Source: Sphingomonadaceae bacterium (lineage in GTDB: Bacteria; Pseudomonadota; Alphaproteobacteria; Sphingomonadales; Sphingomonadaceae). Taken from it: a stretch of DNA of 50,756 nucleotides. The position numbers and the translations under genes are program-made. The notes beneath the pieces are model-generated. The model worked only from the letters and a program-made list of their open reading frames with translations, ran no database searches and was not told the origin of the DNA. This document shows, in pieces, positions 1 to 7,010 of the stretch. The first letter of the stretch is position 1, and every line of letters starts with the position of its first letter. Where the stretch lies: assembly GCA_025359685.1 (NCBI GenBank), contig JANYEY010000094.1, positions 1 through 50,756 of the forward strand, in the 5' to 3' direction.

Positions 1-174
1 ATGTATTCCAAATTCAAGATAGATGCGCTGCACAAATGGTCGATCGGCAAATGGACCATCTGGGCGATGCCCAACCACGTTTGCCTGGCGATGGATCAGG
101 AAATCAACTTCGAGAAACCTCAATTTTGGGGGTTTATTATTGGCGTTATTATACTTGACATACCCACTCCATAG
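1..174 (+). CDS. Partial hypothetical ORF truncated by the IS left end
   Basis: Frame 1 is open from the first base of the window to a TAG at 172-174, and the true start may lie outside the window. The roughly 47 host-encoded codons are rich in Trp, Lys and Ile and match no family I recognise. From base 142 the frame runs into the terminal inverted repeat of the insertion element, so the last ten residues are encoded by the IS. The IS edge falls exactly between two codons. No continuation of the reading frame is visible on the other side, where the first three bases after the right IS end are TAG. The likely reading is a gene remnant or a short host ORF with an altered C-terminus. Confidence 0.35.
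   Translation: MYSKFKIDALHKWSIGKWTIWAMPNHVCLAMDQEINFEKPQFWGFIIGVIILDIPTP
142..166 (+). repeat. Left terminal inverted repeat of the IS
   Basis: This is the left 25-bp end of the element and matches the reverse complement of 2173-2197 at 20 of 25 positions. The inner part overlaps the -35 hexamer (TTGACA, 155-160) of the transposase promoter. Transposase binding to this end could therefore compete with its own transcription, which is an inference from the overlap. Confidence 0.8.
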
Positions 175-184
175 GATTTATACA
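155..184 (+). promoter_or_regulatory. Promoter of the transposase gene
   Basis: A perfect -35 hexamer TTGACA lies at 155-160, and TATACA at 179-184 serves as the -10 with an 18-base spacer (TTATAC at 178-183 gives 17). An AAGGAG ribosome binding site follows at 191-196, ten bases before the ATG at 207. The -35 lies inside the terminal repeat. This is the best sigma-70-type promoter visible in the first 3 kb. Confidence 0.65.
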
Positions 185-206
185 GAATCCAAGGAGTTTC
201 AGTGTC

Positions 207-1124
207 ATGTCTAACCTCTCTGCCGCCCACTTCCACGATGAGGAAAAATCCTATGAATACGTGGAAGCGCGCCTCTGGCCGAACGGTCCAGTCTGCCCGC
301 ATTGCGGCGGTGTGGAGAAGGTCGGCAAGCTGAAGGGCAAGACCACCCGCCCCGGCCTGTGGAAGTGCTACCAGTGCCGCAAGCCTTTCACCGTGAAGAT
401 CGGCACCATCTTTGAGGACAGCAAGGTTCCCATGCGCCTGTGGCTGCAAGCGATGTATCTGATCGCGGGCAGCAAGAAGGGCATTTCGAGCAACCAGCTT
501 CACCGCGTTCTCGGTGTCACCCTCAAAACCGCTTGGTTCATGTCGCACCGCATCCGCGAGGCAATGCGCAGCAATGGCCTTGACCAGTTTGGCGGCGAAG
601 GCGGCATGGTCGAGGTCGATGAAACCTTTATCGGGCGCGAGGAAGGCCGCGAAGTTCGCCAGTCCTATCACCACAAGATGAAGGTGCTCTCGCTGGTTGA
701 CCGCAACAGCGGACAGGCCCGTTCGTTTGTGATCGACAGCGTGAGCGTCAACCAGATTGGCCCCATCGTGGTTGAGAATATCAGCCGTGAGGCGATGCTT
801 ATGACTGACGAACATGGCGTTTATCGCTTCCTCGCAGCGCGCTTCTCTGGCGGGCATGAAGTGGTTCGCCACGGCGCTCGCGAATATGTGCGCGGGGAGT
901 TCCACACCAATACCATCGAAGGCTTCTTCAGCATCTTCAAGCGCGGCATGAAGGGCGTCTATCAGCACTGCCAGAAGAAGCATCTGCACCGTTATCTGGC
1001 CGAATTTGACTTCCGCTATTCCAACCGCGTTGCGCTCGGCTACAATGACAGCGACCGCGCCGATGCGCTTCGTTCGGGTGTCGTCGGCAAGCGACTCACC
1101 TATCAAACAGTTGGTGCAGCGTAA
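207..1124 (+). CDS. IS1595 family transposase
   Basis: The 305-residue protein would cut and join the IS ends. An N-terminal zinc ribbon is visible (Cys30, Cys33, Cys54, Cys57), followed by a helical DNA-binding segment (about 70-120) and an ISXO2-like transposase domain. The catalytic candidates are Asp138 in VEVDETFIG, Asp201 in LMTDEHG and Asn235/Glu238 in TNTIEGFFSIFKRG, in line with the DDN/E pattern of the family. The length is normal and the frame is intact, so the element may still be active. The start is fixed by AAGGAG ten bases upstream. The stop codon overlaps the ATG of the next small ORF by one base. Confidence 0.93.
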   Translation: MSNLSAAHFHDEEKSYEYVEARLWPNGPVCPHCGGVEKVGKLKGKTTRPGLWKCYQCRKPFTVKIGTIFEDSKVPMRLWLQAMYLIAGSKKGISSNQLHRVLGVTLKTAWFMSHRIREAMRSNGLDQFGGEGGMVEVDETFIGREEGREVRQSYHHKMKVLSLVDRNSGQARSFVIDSVSVNQIGPIVVENISREAMLMTDEHGVYRFLAARFSGGHEVVRHGAREYVRGEFHTNTIEGFFSIFKRGMKGVYQHCQKKHLHRYLAEFDFRYSNRVALGYNDSDRADALRSGVVGKRLTYQTVGAA

Positions 1125-1285
1125 TGCCGAAAAAAGCCAAGACCGAGACCCCGAAGCAGCAAGCCGCGAGGTTCGCCGCCGAGGTCGAGCGCATGAAGGC
1201 CGCTGGCGAACTAAGCCCCACCGAGGCCGATAAGGCGTTGGATAGGCTTGTGAAGGGCGCGCAGAGCGGCTCACACGCCCCCTAG
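1124..1285 (+). CDS. Small Lys/Ala/Glu-rich protein of the IS
   Basis: This 53-codon ORF starts with an ATG that shares one base with the transposase stop (TAATG), an arrangement typical of translational coupling. It encodes a highly charged, probably helical peptide that begins MPKKAKTETPKQQ and has a predicted helix around residues 12-28. I do not recognise a named family. Small ORFs of this kind often follow IS1595-type transposases in alphaproteobacteria, so it may be an accessory factor. Its last 15 bases overlap the 3' end of the convergent HEPN-like gene. Confidence 0.55.
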   Translation: MPKKAKTETPKQQAARFAAEVERMKAAGELSPTEADKALDRLVKGAQSGSHAP

Positions 1286-2152
1286 AATCGCCTGAACGGC
1301 GGTCGGGGGATGCGGAATTTCCTTCAGCATATAGCCGATTGAGCATCTTATAGCGGCCATCAGATCAATCGCTTCATCAACAGATTCCAACGACTGCTCA
1401 GGGTGCATCGAAGGATTGCGATGGAAGTCCTTTATGCTCTTAAGGTGTTCCCGAACCGACTTCTTCCCTTTGTTCAGCTTGTTCAGTTCTACCAAATAGA
1501 CGCCCATGTTGCCCTGCTCTGGCCTGTTCGCTCCGCCCGTCACGTGATCCCAATAGACCCTCAAAACCGACTCATTCGCGCGGTGTAGGTGAAATCCGGC
1601 CGCAGTCGGAAGCTCGAAGGCAATGCAGCGCATTGCCTGGACCAGATCGGGTAGCGCATCATGCACCTTGATCCCGACATCAGACGAAAAGAATTCCTGT
1701 CCCGATTGTATCATCGTGGTTGTGTCAAACCCGCCCTTTCGGTTGATGATGAAACAGGAGATCGACTGAAGTTCCGAAATCAGAATGGTCTCGAACTTCG
1801 CGTAGGCAGATTGGATTGGGTTCAACTCCCAAAGGCTCAAATCCACGCCTTCCCCCTCTGCGGGGTAAAGCTGGCCCATAACACGTTCTATCATCGAAAT
1901 CAGAGATGAGGCGGATGCAAAAAGAGGCCCCCTAAAATGCTGCGAATAAACGCTCTGATAGACACAACTCTTCACTGCCGAAATGGTGCGGTTCAATTCC
2001 GCCCAAGCCTCGTAACGCTCCATCCCAGTCGAAATTCGTGAAACACTGCGATTCACGTCGCCAATGTCATATAGGAAAGCAGGATCAACCGGTTGCATGT
2101 TGTGGGCACCCCAAGAGCAAAAGCCGCCACGGCGGGAAACTAGATTAGTCAT
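1271..2152 (-). CDS. Putative HEPN-domain protein carried by the IS
   Basis: This protein of 293 residues (275 if it starts at the Met encoded at 2096-2098) is encoded opposite to the transposase. It resembles a widespread uncharacterised proteobacterial family that ends in a HEPN-like helical domain. The C-terminal part has the signature R-N-x3-H (Arg245, Asn246, His250 in FHRNPSMHPE) followed by a helix DEAIDLMAAI, and an upstream conserved stretch AFELPTAAGFHLHRA. HEPN proteins with RX4-6H motifs are usually metal-independent RNases of toxin-antitoxin, abortive infection or CRISPR systems. No nucleotidyltransferase antitoxin is adjacent. GC near 50% marks it as foreign. Function as an RNase is inferred from the motif only. 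Confidence 0.7.
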   Translation of the reverse strand: MTNLVSRRGGFCSWGAHNMQPVDPAFLYDIGDVNRSVSRISTGMERYEAWAELNRTISAVKSCVYQSVYSQHFRGPLFASASSLISMIERVMGQLYPAEGEGVDLSLWELNPIQSAYAKFETILISELQSISCFIINRKGGFDTTTMIQSGQEFFSSDVGIKVHDALPDLVQAMRCIAFELPTAAGFHLHRANESVLRVYWDHVTGGANRPEQGNMGVYLVELNKLNKGKKSVREHLKSIKDFHRNPSMHPEQSLESVDEAIDLMAAIRCSIGYMLKEIPHPPTAVQAILGGV

Positions 2153-2172
2153 CTAGCACCCCCCATCCTGCT

Positions 2173-2197
2173 TGGGTATCCTTTGTATAATAACGCC
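2173..2197 (-). repeat. Right terminal inverted repeat of the IS
   Basis: This is the right end of the element, read on the minus strand as GGCGTTATTATAC, five non-matching bases, then ATACCCA. It lies 21 bases upstream of the HEPN-like start codon at 2152 and 63 bases upstream of the HTH gene on the plus strand, so it could influence transcription of both. Confidence 0.8.
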
Positions 2198-2260
2198 TAG
2201 GATTTCGCAGGAAAGTACAGGAATATTCCTACGGCGATTCGCTGAAGAAAGGGGGAGACA

Positions 2261-2461
2261 ATGCTGATTACCCGGATCGAGCGCTTCTTGCGTGAAACGG
2301 GAATGCCCTGGACCAAGTTCGGTCGGCTTGCGACGCACGACCCACGCTTTGTCGAGGATCTGCGCAACGGCCGCTCACCTCGTGCTGCAACCACGAAACG
2401 TGTGGAACATTTCATGAACATTTACCGCGAGGATGCCCGTGCAAATCAATTTTTCAGCTGA
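2261..2461 (+). CDS. Small HTH-like DNA-binding protein
   Basis: This 66-residue protein has the pattern of a short helix-turn-helix protein (ITRIERFLRETGMPWTKFGR then DPRFVEDLRNGR). It looks like a lambda-repressor-type recognition unit without an effector domain. Proteins of this type are common and conserved in sphingomonads, but I know of no assigned function. The start is supported by an AAAGGGGGAG ribosome binding site just upstream. The next gene overlaps its 3' end by 29 bases. The IS right end lies only 63 bp upstream of the ATG and may have replaced its native promoter. Confidence 0.75.
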   Translation: MLITRIERFLRETGMPWTKFGRLATHDPRFVEDLRNGRSPRAATTKRVEHFMNIYREDARANQFFS

Positions 2462-2792
2462 CGCCGCCATGCTTTCCGCTAGCCGGCGCTCGTCGCGCCG
2501 CACGGCTTGGATGCCCCTGCTTTCCGCCTTGCTCGAGCTTGCCGAGAGCCGCGCCGAGCGCAGCTGGGCCAGTGTAACCTTCTCCGGCGCCAGGCACACT
2601 GTTGTGCTGAGCTTCGCCGGTGCCGAGGCGGTTGCCGTCGGCGAGCGCTTCATCGATGCCCTGCCCGAACACGAGTTTGCGATCCCGCGCCATCTGGTGG
2701 CCGATGCGGCGGTGATCCGGGTCGATCACAGCCTGCTGCCAGAACCGCGGCTTGAAGTGGAAGTCCAGCTGCTGCTGCTCGACGAGGCCTGA
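2433..2792 (+). CDS. Conserved hypothetical protein
   Basis: The protein has 119 residues with no signal peptide or membrane segment. The middle part (SVTFSGARHTVVLSFAGAEAV) has an alternating beta pattern, and the remainder looks helical. I recall similar short proteins beside the small HTH gene in sphingomonads but no function. The ATG at 2433 overlaps the previous gene by 29 bases, and a GTG at 2439 would shorten the protein by two residues. The antisense ORF over the same region has no coherent domain and is probably a shadow. Confidence 0.6.
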   Translation: MPVQINFSADAAMLSASRRSSRRTAWMPLLSALLELAESRAERSWASVTFSGARHTVVLSFAGAEAVAVGERFIDALPEHEFAIPRHLVADAAVIRVDHSLLPEPRLEVEVQLLLLDEA

Positions 2793-2839
2793 TCTGCCAG
2801 CGGCTTGCCAGCACTTCGCGCGCTGGTTAGGTCCGCCGC

Positions 2840-3454
2840 ATGAACGCCGGCCCTGCCCCACGCTCCCTGGTCATCGACGCATTTCTGCCTGACGAGCTAC
2901 ACGGCCGCCTGCTGGCCTTTGCGCAGGCCCGCAAGGCGGCGTTCAGGCCGACCAGCGTGCGACGCGGGGAGCAAGGCGTGATCGACCACGCGGTGCGCCA
3001 GTCTCTGCGCTGCGATGGCGGGCTGGGGCCATTCGAGGAGGCGTTCACTGCGGCAGTCCACGCCTGCGTGCCCGAACTTTGCGATGTTTTGGGCGTGGCC
3101 CCATTCGCCATTGCCAAGACCGAGCTGGAACTCGCCGCGCATGGCGACGGCGGGTTCTACAAAGTCCACTTCGATACCTTCACGCAAGACGCGCGGCTGA
3201 CGGCTGACAGCGACCGGGTGATTTCGGCGGTCTACTATTTCTACCGTCAGCCCAAGGGCTTCAGCGGCGGCGAATTGCAGCTGCACCGGTTCGGCGGCGG
3301 GTTGGCCGAAAAGCTCGAACCGTTAGACAACCGGCTGGTCAGCTTTGCCTCGATTTCGCCGCACGAGGTTTTGCCAATTGCCTGCCCGGGCGGCGAGTTC
3401 GCAGATTACCGGTTCGCGGTGAATTGCTGGCTACACCGCGCGCGCGGTCAATAG
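2840..3454 (+). CDS. 2-oxoglutarate/Fe(II)-dependent oxygenase, prolyl 4-hydroxylase-like
   Basis: This 204-residue single-domain dioxygenase has the iron-binding facial triad of the 2OG-Fe(II) superfamily: His110 and Asp112 in VHFDTF and His175 in SPHEV. Arg191 (YRFAVNCW) is placed to bind 2-oxoglutarate. The core strand VISAVYYFY fits the double-stranded beta-helix of prolyl 4-hydroxylase-like proteins. The substrate cannot be read from the sequence, and a protein side chain or small molecule are both possible. It stands 47 bp after the hypothetical gene on the same strand, and its 3' end overlaps the convergent dehydrogenase by seven bases. Confidence 0.85.
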   Translation: MNAGPAPRSLVIDAFLPDELHGRLLAFAQARKAAFRPTSVRRGEQGVIDHAVRQSLRCDGGLGPFEEAFTAAVHACVPELCDVLGVAPFAIAKTELELAAHGDGGFYKVHFDTFTQDARLTADSDRVISAVYYFYRQPKGFSGGELQLHRFGGGLAEKLEPLDNRLVSFASISPHEVLPIACPGGEFADYRFAVNCWLHRARGQ

Positions 3455-4386
3455 CCTGCGGCGCAGTCCACCAAGGGTTCGAGCGGCTCACCGTTGCGGT
3501 AACGCGCCAGGTTGACGAGGAACCGCTCAGCCGAGCGCTGGAACATCAGCGTCTGCGCATTGCCCGAAAGGTGCATCGTGACCTGCGCATTGTCGAGCGT
3601 CCACAGCGGGTGGTCCTCGGGCAGCGGTTCGGGCGTGGTCACATCAAGCAGCGCGCCGCCGATCCGCCCGGCGGCGAGCGCATCGACCAGCGCATCCTGA
3701 TCGATCACACTACCCCGCGCGATGTTGACGATGACGCCATCGCCTTTCATCGCCGCCAGCTCGGCCGCGCCGATCATGTGCTGCGTTTCGGGCGTGGCCG
3801 GTACCGCCAGGACGATCCAGTCAAACCGGCCAAGTTCGCCACGCCACTGATCGGGGCCGAGCGCGCCCGGGCCCGGCGTGCGACGCACCTTGGTTACCTT
3901 GGCGCCGAACCCGGTAAGTCGCGCCTCGACCTCCTGCCCGATCGCGCCGTAGCCTAGGATCAACACCTCGCTGCCATAAAGCTCGCGCTTGCCCGGCGAC
4001 TGCTTGAGCCATTCGCGCCGCTCCTGCGCGCGCACGACCTCGCGGTAACCCTTCGAATGGACCAGCATCAGCATCACCACGTATTCGGCAATCGGCACCG
4101 CGTTGATCCCGGCGCCGTTGGTCAGCATCACCCCGCGCGAGGCGAGCAGGTCGAGCGGGAAGCTCTCAACCCCGGCGTAGATCGAATTGAGCCACTTGAG
4201 CTTCTCAGCTCGGCGGAACACCTCGGCCATGTCGTCCTTCGAATGCATGTCGAACCAGCCGATCTCGGCCACGGGGGCCAGCGCGAAGGCCTCGTCCTTG
4301 TCGGCATACCAGCGCACGTCTACCCAGTCCGGCAGGCGCGGTTCGAGCAATGGCCGCAGCATGGCGTTGAGCACGGTTACGGTCAT
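3448..4386 (-). CDS. D-2-hydroxyacid dehydrogenase
   Basis: The protein is a 312-residue NAD(P)-dependent oxidoreductase of the D-isomer-specific 2-hydroxyacid family. The nucleotide-binding loop LGYGAIG (144-150) sits in the usual place, and the catalytic triad is present with correct spacing: Arg224 (IARGSV), Glu253 (TPEPLP) and His272 (MHLSG). The adenine-loop region VRRTPG does not settle NAD versus NADP. The start ATG at 4386 overlaps the stop of the RES gene by four bases (ATGA), which decides it against a longer in-frame start at 4572. It probably reduces small 2-keto acids, but the substrate is not visible. Confidence 0.9.
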   Translation of the reverse strand: MTVTVLNAMLRPLLEPRLPDWVDVRWYADKDEAFALAPVAEIGWFDMHSKDDMAEVFRRAEKLKWLNSIYAGVESFPLDLLASRGVMLTNGAGINAVPIAEYVVMLMLVHSKGYREVVRAQERREWLKQSPGKRELYGSEVLILGYGAIGQEVEARLTGFGAKVTKVRRTPGPGALGPDQWRGELGRFDWIVLAVPATPETQHMIGAAELAAMKGDGVIVNIARGSVIDQDALVDALAAGRIGGALLDVTTPEPLPEDHPLWTLDNAQVTMHLSGNAQTLMFQRSAERFLVNLARYRNGEPLEPLVDCAAGY

Positions 4387-4841
4387 TGCGATTCCTTGAA
4401 GCGCGCCAGCATCGGCGGGGTGTGCAAGCATTCGGCGAAGTCGAATGGCCGCGTAGTCAGCGGGGGAACGCGCGCCGCATCGGGGTGCGCGGGATTTAGA
4501 TAGATCACGTCCGCTTCGGGCAGCACCTTCGAACGGATAGCGGTTAGCAGCGAGCGCCTGGACGCCAGCCAATCCCCGACAAAAGCGCGGATCGTATCCT
4601 CATCAGGATCGGGTACGCGCTCGGGCAGCGCATCGACCTCGGTCCAGCCGAGCACAAAATCGCCCGGAATACCCACCAGGTCACGCGGCTGATACCGCAG
4701 CGCCACCAGCACCGCGAGCCCAGCCTCCGAAGCCAGACTGACGACCGGATAGCCCGCCGGCGCATAGCGTGCCCCGTTCAGCAAAGCGCCCCGCCCGTCG
4801 AGCGCCACGTAAGGCGCGCGAGTCAGGCGCCACAGTTTCAC
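4383..4841 (-). CDS. RES-domain protein (possible NAD+-degrading enzyme)
   Basis: The protein has about 152 residues and one RES domain: WRLTRAPYVALDGRGALLNG, then RYAPAGYPVVSLASEAGLAVL, carrying the Arg, Glu and Ser that name the family. RES proteins with a DUF2384 partner are NAD+ phosphorylase toxins, but here the neighbours are cysS and a dehydrogenase and no antitoxin is present. I chose the GTG at 4841, which overlaps the cysS stop in GTGA; an ATG at 4856 would add five residues and overlap more. The C-terminal half is less typical. A housekeeping or degenerate role is as likely as toxicity. Confidence 0.75.
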   Translation of the reverse strand: MKLWRLTRAPYVALDGRGALLNGARYAPAGYPVVSLASEAGLAVLVALRYQPRDLVGIPGDFVLGWTEVDALPERVPDPDEDTIRAFVGDWLASRRSLLTAIRSKVLPEADVIYLNPAHPDAARVPPLTTRPFDFAECLHTPPMLARFKESQ

Positions 4842-6307
4842 GCGCCCAATTTCCAATCCCAGCCAAGCGGATCGCCGTCCATCACCTCGACGTATTGCGC
4901 GGCGAGATGGTCGCGCAAGGCATCGGAGGTGGCAAAATCTTTGGTGGCGCGGGCTTCCTTGCGCTGGGCGAGGATGGTTTCGATTTCGGGTTCGGTGATG
5001 GTTGCGGCTTTGGGGCGAATGCGAAGGTCGGCGCGAGTGACATTAGAAAAGTCGAATCCCAAAACAGAGTCCATCTGATTCGCGGCTTTCAACACCCTCT
5101 CCGCATCGAGAGTCGTAGTCCCGAGCATCGACTCCAATAGTACAAGCGCGCTAGCGGTGTTGAGGTCACTGCTTAGCTCATCCCCAAACTTCCAGATGTA
5201 AGTGTCGAAGACGCGATCAGGATCGGCGACCTCCGATATCTCGTTTGCATTGCCGTTGGCCCTTAGCCGCTCAAGCGCTTGAACCATCCGCTTCAAACGA
5301 ACCAGCGCCGCGCCAAGCCCCTCCCAGCTAAACTCCAGCTCGCTCCGATAATGCGCCTGCAGGCACATCATGCGGTAGGCCAAGGGGTGATACCCCCGGT
5401 CGATCAGCAGTTGCAGCCGCAGGAACTCGCCCGACGACTTGCTCATCTTGCCGCTGCGCTCGACCAGGAAGTTGTTGTGCATCCAGATGTTGGCGCCGGA
5501 ATTCGCGGCCACATCCAGCCCGTTGGTGCAGCAATGCGCCTGATTCTGCGCGATCTCGTTGGGGTGGTGGATTTCGCGGTGGTCGATCCCGCCGGTGTGG
5601 ATATCGAACGGGAAGCCGAGCAGGTCGCCGCTCATCACCGAGCATTCGAGGTGCCAGCCCGGCGCGCCCTTGCCCCACGGCGAATCCCATTCCATCTGGC
5701 GCTTCTCGCCCGGCGGCGTCTTGCGCCAGATCGCGAAGTCGGCGGCGTTGCGCTTGCCGTCGACGGGCGCGATCCGGCTTTCGCCTTCATCGGTGTGAGC
5801 ACGGGCAAGCCGTCCGTAATCGGATACGGTCGAGACGTCGAAGTAGAGCCCGCTGTCGAGCTCGTAGCAGTGCTTGTCAGCGATGCCCGTGGCGAAGTCG
5901 ATCATCTGCGGGATATAGTCTGTGGCGATCGACCATTTGGCCGGCTCGCGGATATTGAGCGCCTTGATGTCCGCCCAATAGGCCTCGGTATAATGCCGCG
6001 CGATCTGCCAGATCGACTGCGCGTTCTCCGCCGCCGCTTTCTCCAGCTTGTCCTCGCCCGCATCGGCATCATCGGTCAGGTGGCCCACGTCGGTAATGTT
6101 GATCACGTGGGTGAGCTCGTAGCCCTTGAAGCTGAGTGTGCGGCCGAGCACGTCGGCAAAGACATAGGCGCGCATGTTGCCGATGTGCGGGTAATTGTAG
6201 ACCGTTGGCCCGCAGGTATAGACCCGTGCTTCGCCAGGATGGACGGGAGTGAATGTTTCCAGCTGGCGGGTCAGGCTGTTGAACAGCTTAAGCGGGATAT
6301 CGGTCAT
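4838..6307 (-). CDS. cysS: Cysteinyl-tRNA synthetase
   Basis: This 489-residue class I aminoacyl-tRNA synthetase charges tRNA-Cys in the cytoplasm. The HIGH-type motif is PHIGN (His41) and the KMSKS motif is at 287-291. The zinc ligands that select cysteine are in place: Cys32, Cys222, His247 and Glu251. The C-terminal anticodon-binding helical domain ends in the typical ARATKDFATSDALRDHL segment. The length is slightly above the 460 usual in E. coli. It is the first gene of a three-gene overlapping run with the RES protein and the dehydrogenase. Confidence 0.98.
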   Translation of the reverse strand: MTDIPLKLFNSLTRQLETFTPVHPGEARVYTCGPTVYNYPHIGNMRAYVFADVLGRTLSFKGYELTHVINITDVGHLTDDADAGEDKLEKAAAENAQSIWQIARHYTEAYWADIKALNIREPAKWSIATDYIPQMIDFATGIADKHCYELDSGLYFDVSTVSDYGRLARAHTDEGESRIAPVDGKRNAADFAIWRKTPPGEKRQMEWDSPWGKGAPGWHLECSVMSGDLLGFPFDIHTGGIDHREIHHPNEIAQNQAHCCTNGLDVAANSGANIWMHNNFLVERSGKMSKSSGEFLRLQLLIDRGYHPLAYRMMCLQAHYRSELEFSWEGLGAALVRLKRMVQALERLRANGNANEISEVADPDRVFDTYIWKFGDELSSDLNTASALVLLESMLGTTTLDAERVLKAANQMDSVLGFDFSNVTRADLRIRPKAATITEPEIETILAQRKEARATKDFATSDALRDHLAAQYVEVMDGDPLGWDWKLGA

Positions 6308-6338
6308 AAGCGCGCCTTAGAAGCGCGCGCGCCTCAGG

Positions 6339-7010
6339 TCAAAACCCCTCCCAGCGCACCGCCTCATCGAGCGGCGCGCGCGCTACCGGGAAAGTGTTGA
6401 CCGCATGGCTCCGGTCGCCCCAGCCGATCGCCATGCCGCAGAAAAAGATGTGATCATCCGGAATGTCCACGCATTCGCGGATTTGCTTGCTGTAAACCGC
6501 CCAGGCCTCCTGCGCGCAGCTGTCTAGGCCCGCCTCGCGCAGCAGCAGCATCACCGTCTGCAGCCACATACCCATGTCCGACCACTGCGGCGGGCCCATG
6601 TATTTGGGGGTGTGGACCAGCATCAGCACCGGCGCGCCGAACCCCTGAAAATTGCGCGCGAACCACGCGAGGCGGCCCATCTTGTTGTCGCGCGGGATTT
6701 CAAGCGCGGCATACATCGCCTCGCCGATGCCCTGACGGCGGGTCTCGTAGGCACCCTCCAGTTCGGGCGGATAGACGTGATATTCGGGCGCCATCGCCGC
6801 GCGGCCCAGCGGCACGACTTCGGCCACTTTCGCAAACAACGCGGCGAGCGGATCGCCGGTCAGTATTACCGCATTCCACGGCTGGGTGTTCCCACCCGAA
6901 GGCGACCGCTGGGCAGTCTCCAGAATGCCGCGAAGCATGGCCTGATCGACCGCCTTGTCCTGAAACGCGCGGATAGAACGACGGCTGGTAACGGCTTCGG
7001 TGACGTTCAC
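6339..7010 (-). CDS. Nitroreductase family protein
   Basis: The 223-residue protein has the FMN-dependent nitroreductase fold, beginning with the family signature [14 protein letters not shown] and [11 protein letters not shown], which contact FMN phosphate and the isoalloxazine ring. The C-terminal [11 protein letters not shown] segment is also typical. It probably uses NAD(P)H to reduce nitro compounds or quinones. The GTG start at 7010 overlaps the cobT stop (GTGA), so the two genes are translationally coupled, although no link with cobalamin synthesis is obvious. BluB, the benzimidazole synthase, is a relative in this superfamily, and the cobT link makes that worth testing, but I see no specific BluB feature. 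Confidence 0.88.
   Translation of the reverse strand: MNVTEAVTSRRSIRAFQDKAVDQAMLRGILETAQRSPSGGNTQPWNAVILTGDPLAALFAKVAEVVPLGRAAMAPEYHVYPPELEGAYETRRQGIGEAMYAALEIPRDNKMGRLAWFARNFQGFGAPVLMLVHTPKYMGPPQWSDMGMWLQTVMLLLREAGLDSCAQEAWAVYSKQIRECVDIPDDHIFFCGMAIGWGDRSHAVNTFPVARAPLDEAVRWEGF

Larger units (their letters stand above)
142..2197. mobile_element. IS1595-like insertion sequence with cargo gene (2,056 bp)
   Basis: The boundaries come from inverted terminal repeats at 142-166 and 2173-2197. Thirteen outer bases (GGCGTTATTATAC) are identical, five differ, and seven more (ATACCCA) match, giving 20 of 25. The element holds a transposase with a zinc ribbon and ISXO2-like catalytic domain, a 53-codon ORF overlapping its stop, and a convergent HEPN-like gene. 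The IS1595 family is known to include members with passenger genes. The family usually makes 8-bp target duplications, but the two 8-mers flanking this copy (TTATTATT and TAGGATTT) differ, which suggests later rearrangement or an end call that is slightly off. Base composition of the right half is near 50% GC, well below the host genes. Confidence 0.8.

Noticed and set aside
120..1346. 408-codon open frame on the minus strand across the transposase
   Set aside because: It lies fully antisense to a complete transposase with clear motifs. Its protein has no coherent domain and its length is explained by codon bias of the real gene.
172..2205. Identical 8-mers TAGGATTT at 172-179 and 2198-2205 as a target-site duplication
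   Set aside because: The left copy is inside the element, past the terminal repeat and within the promoter spacer, so it cannot be a flanking duplication. It is probably chance.
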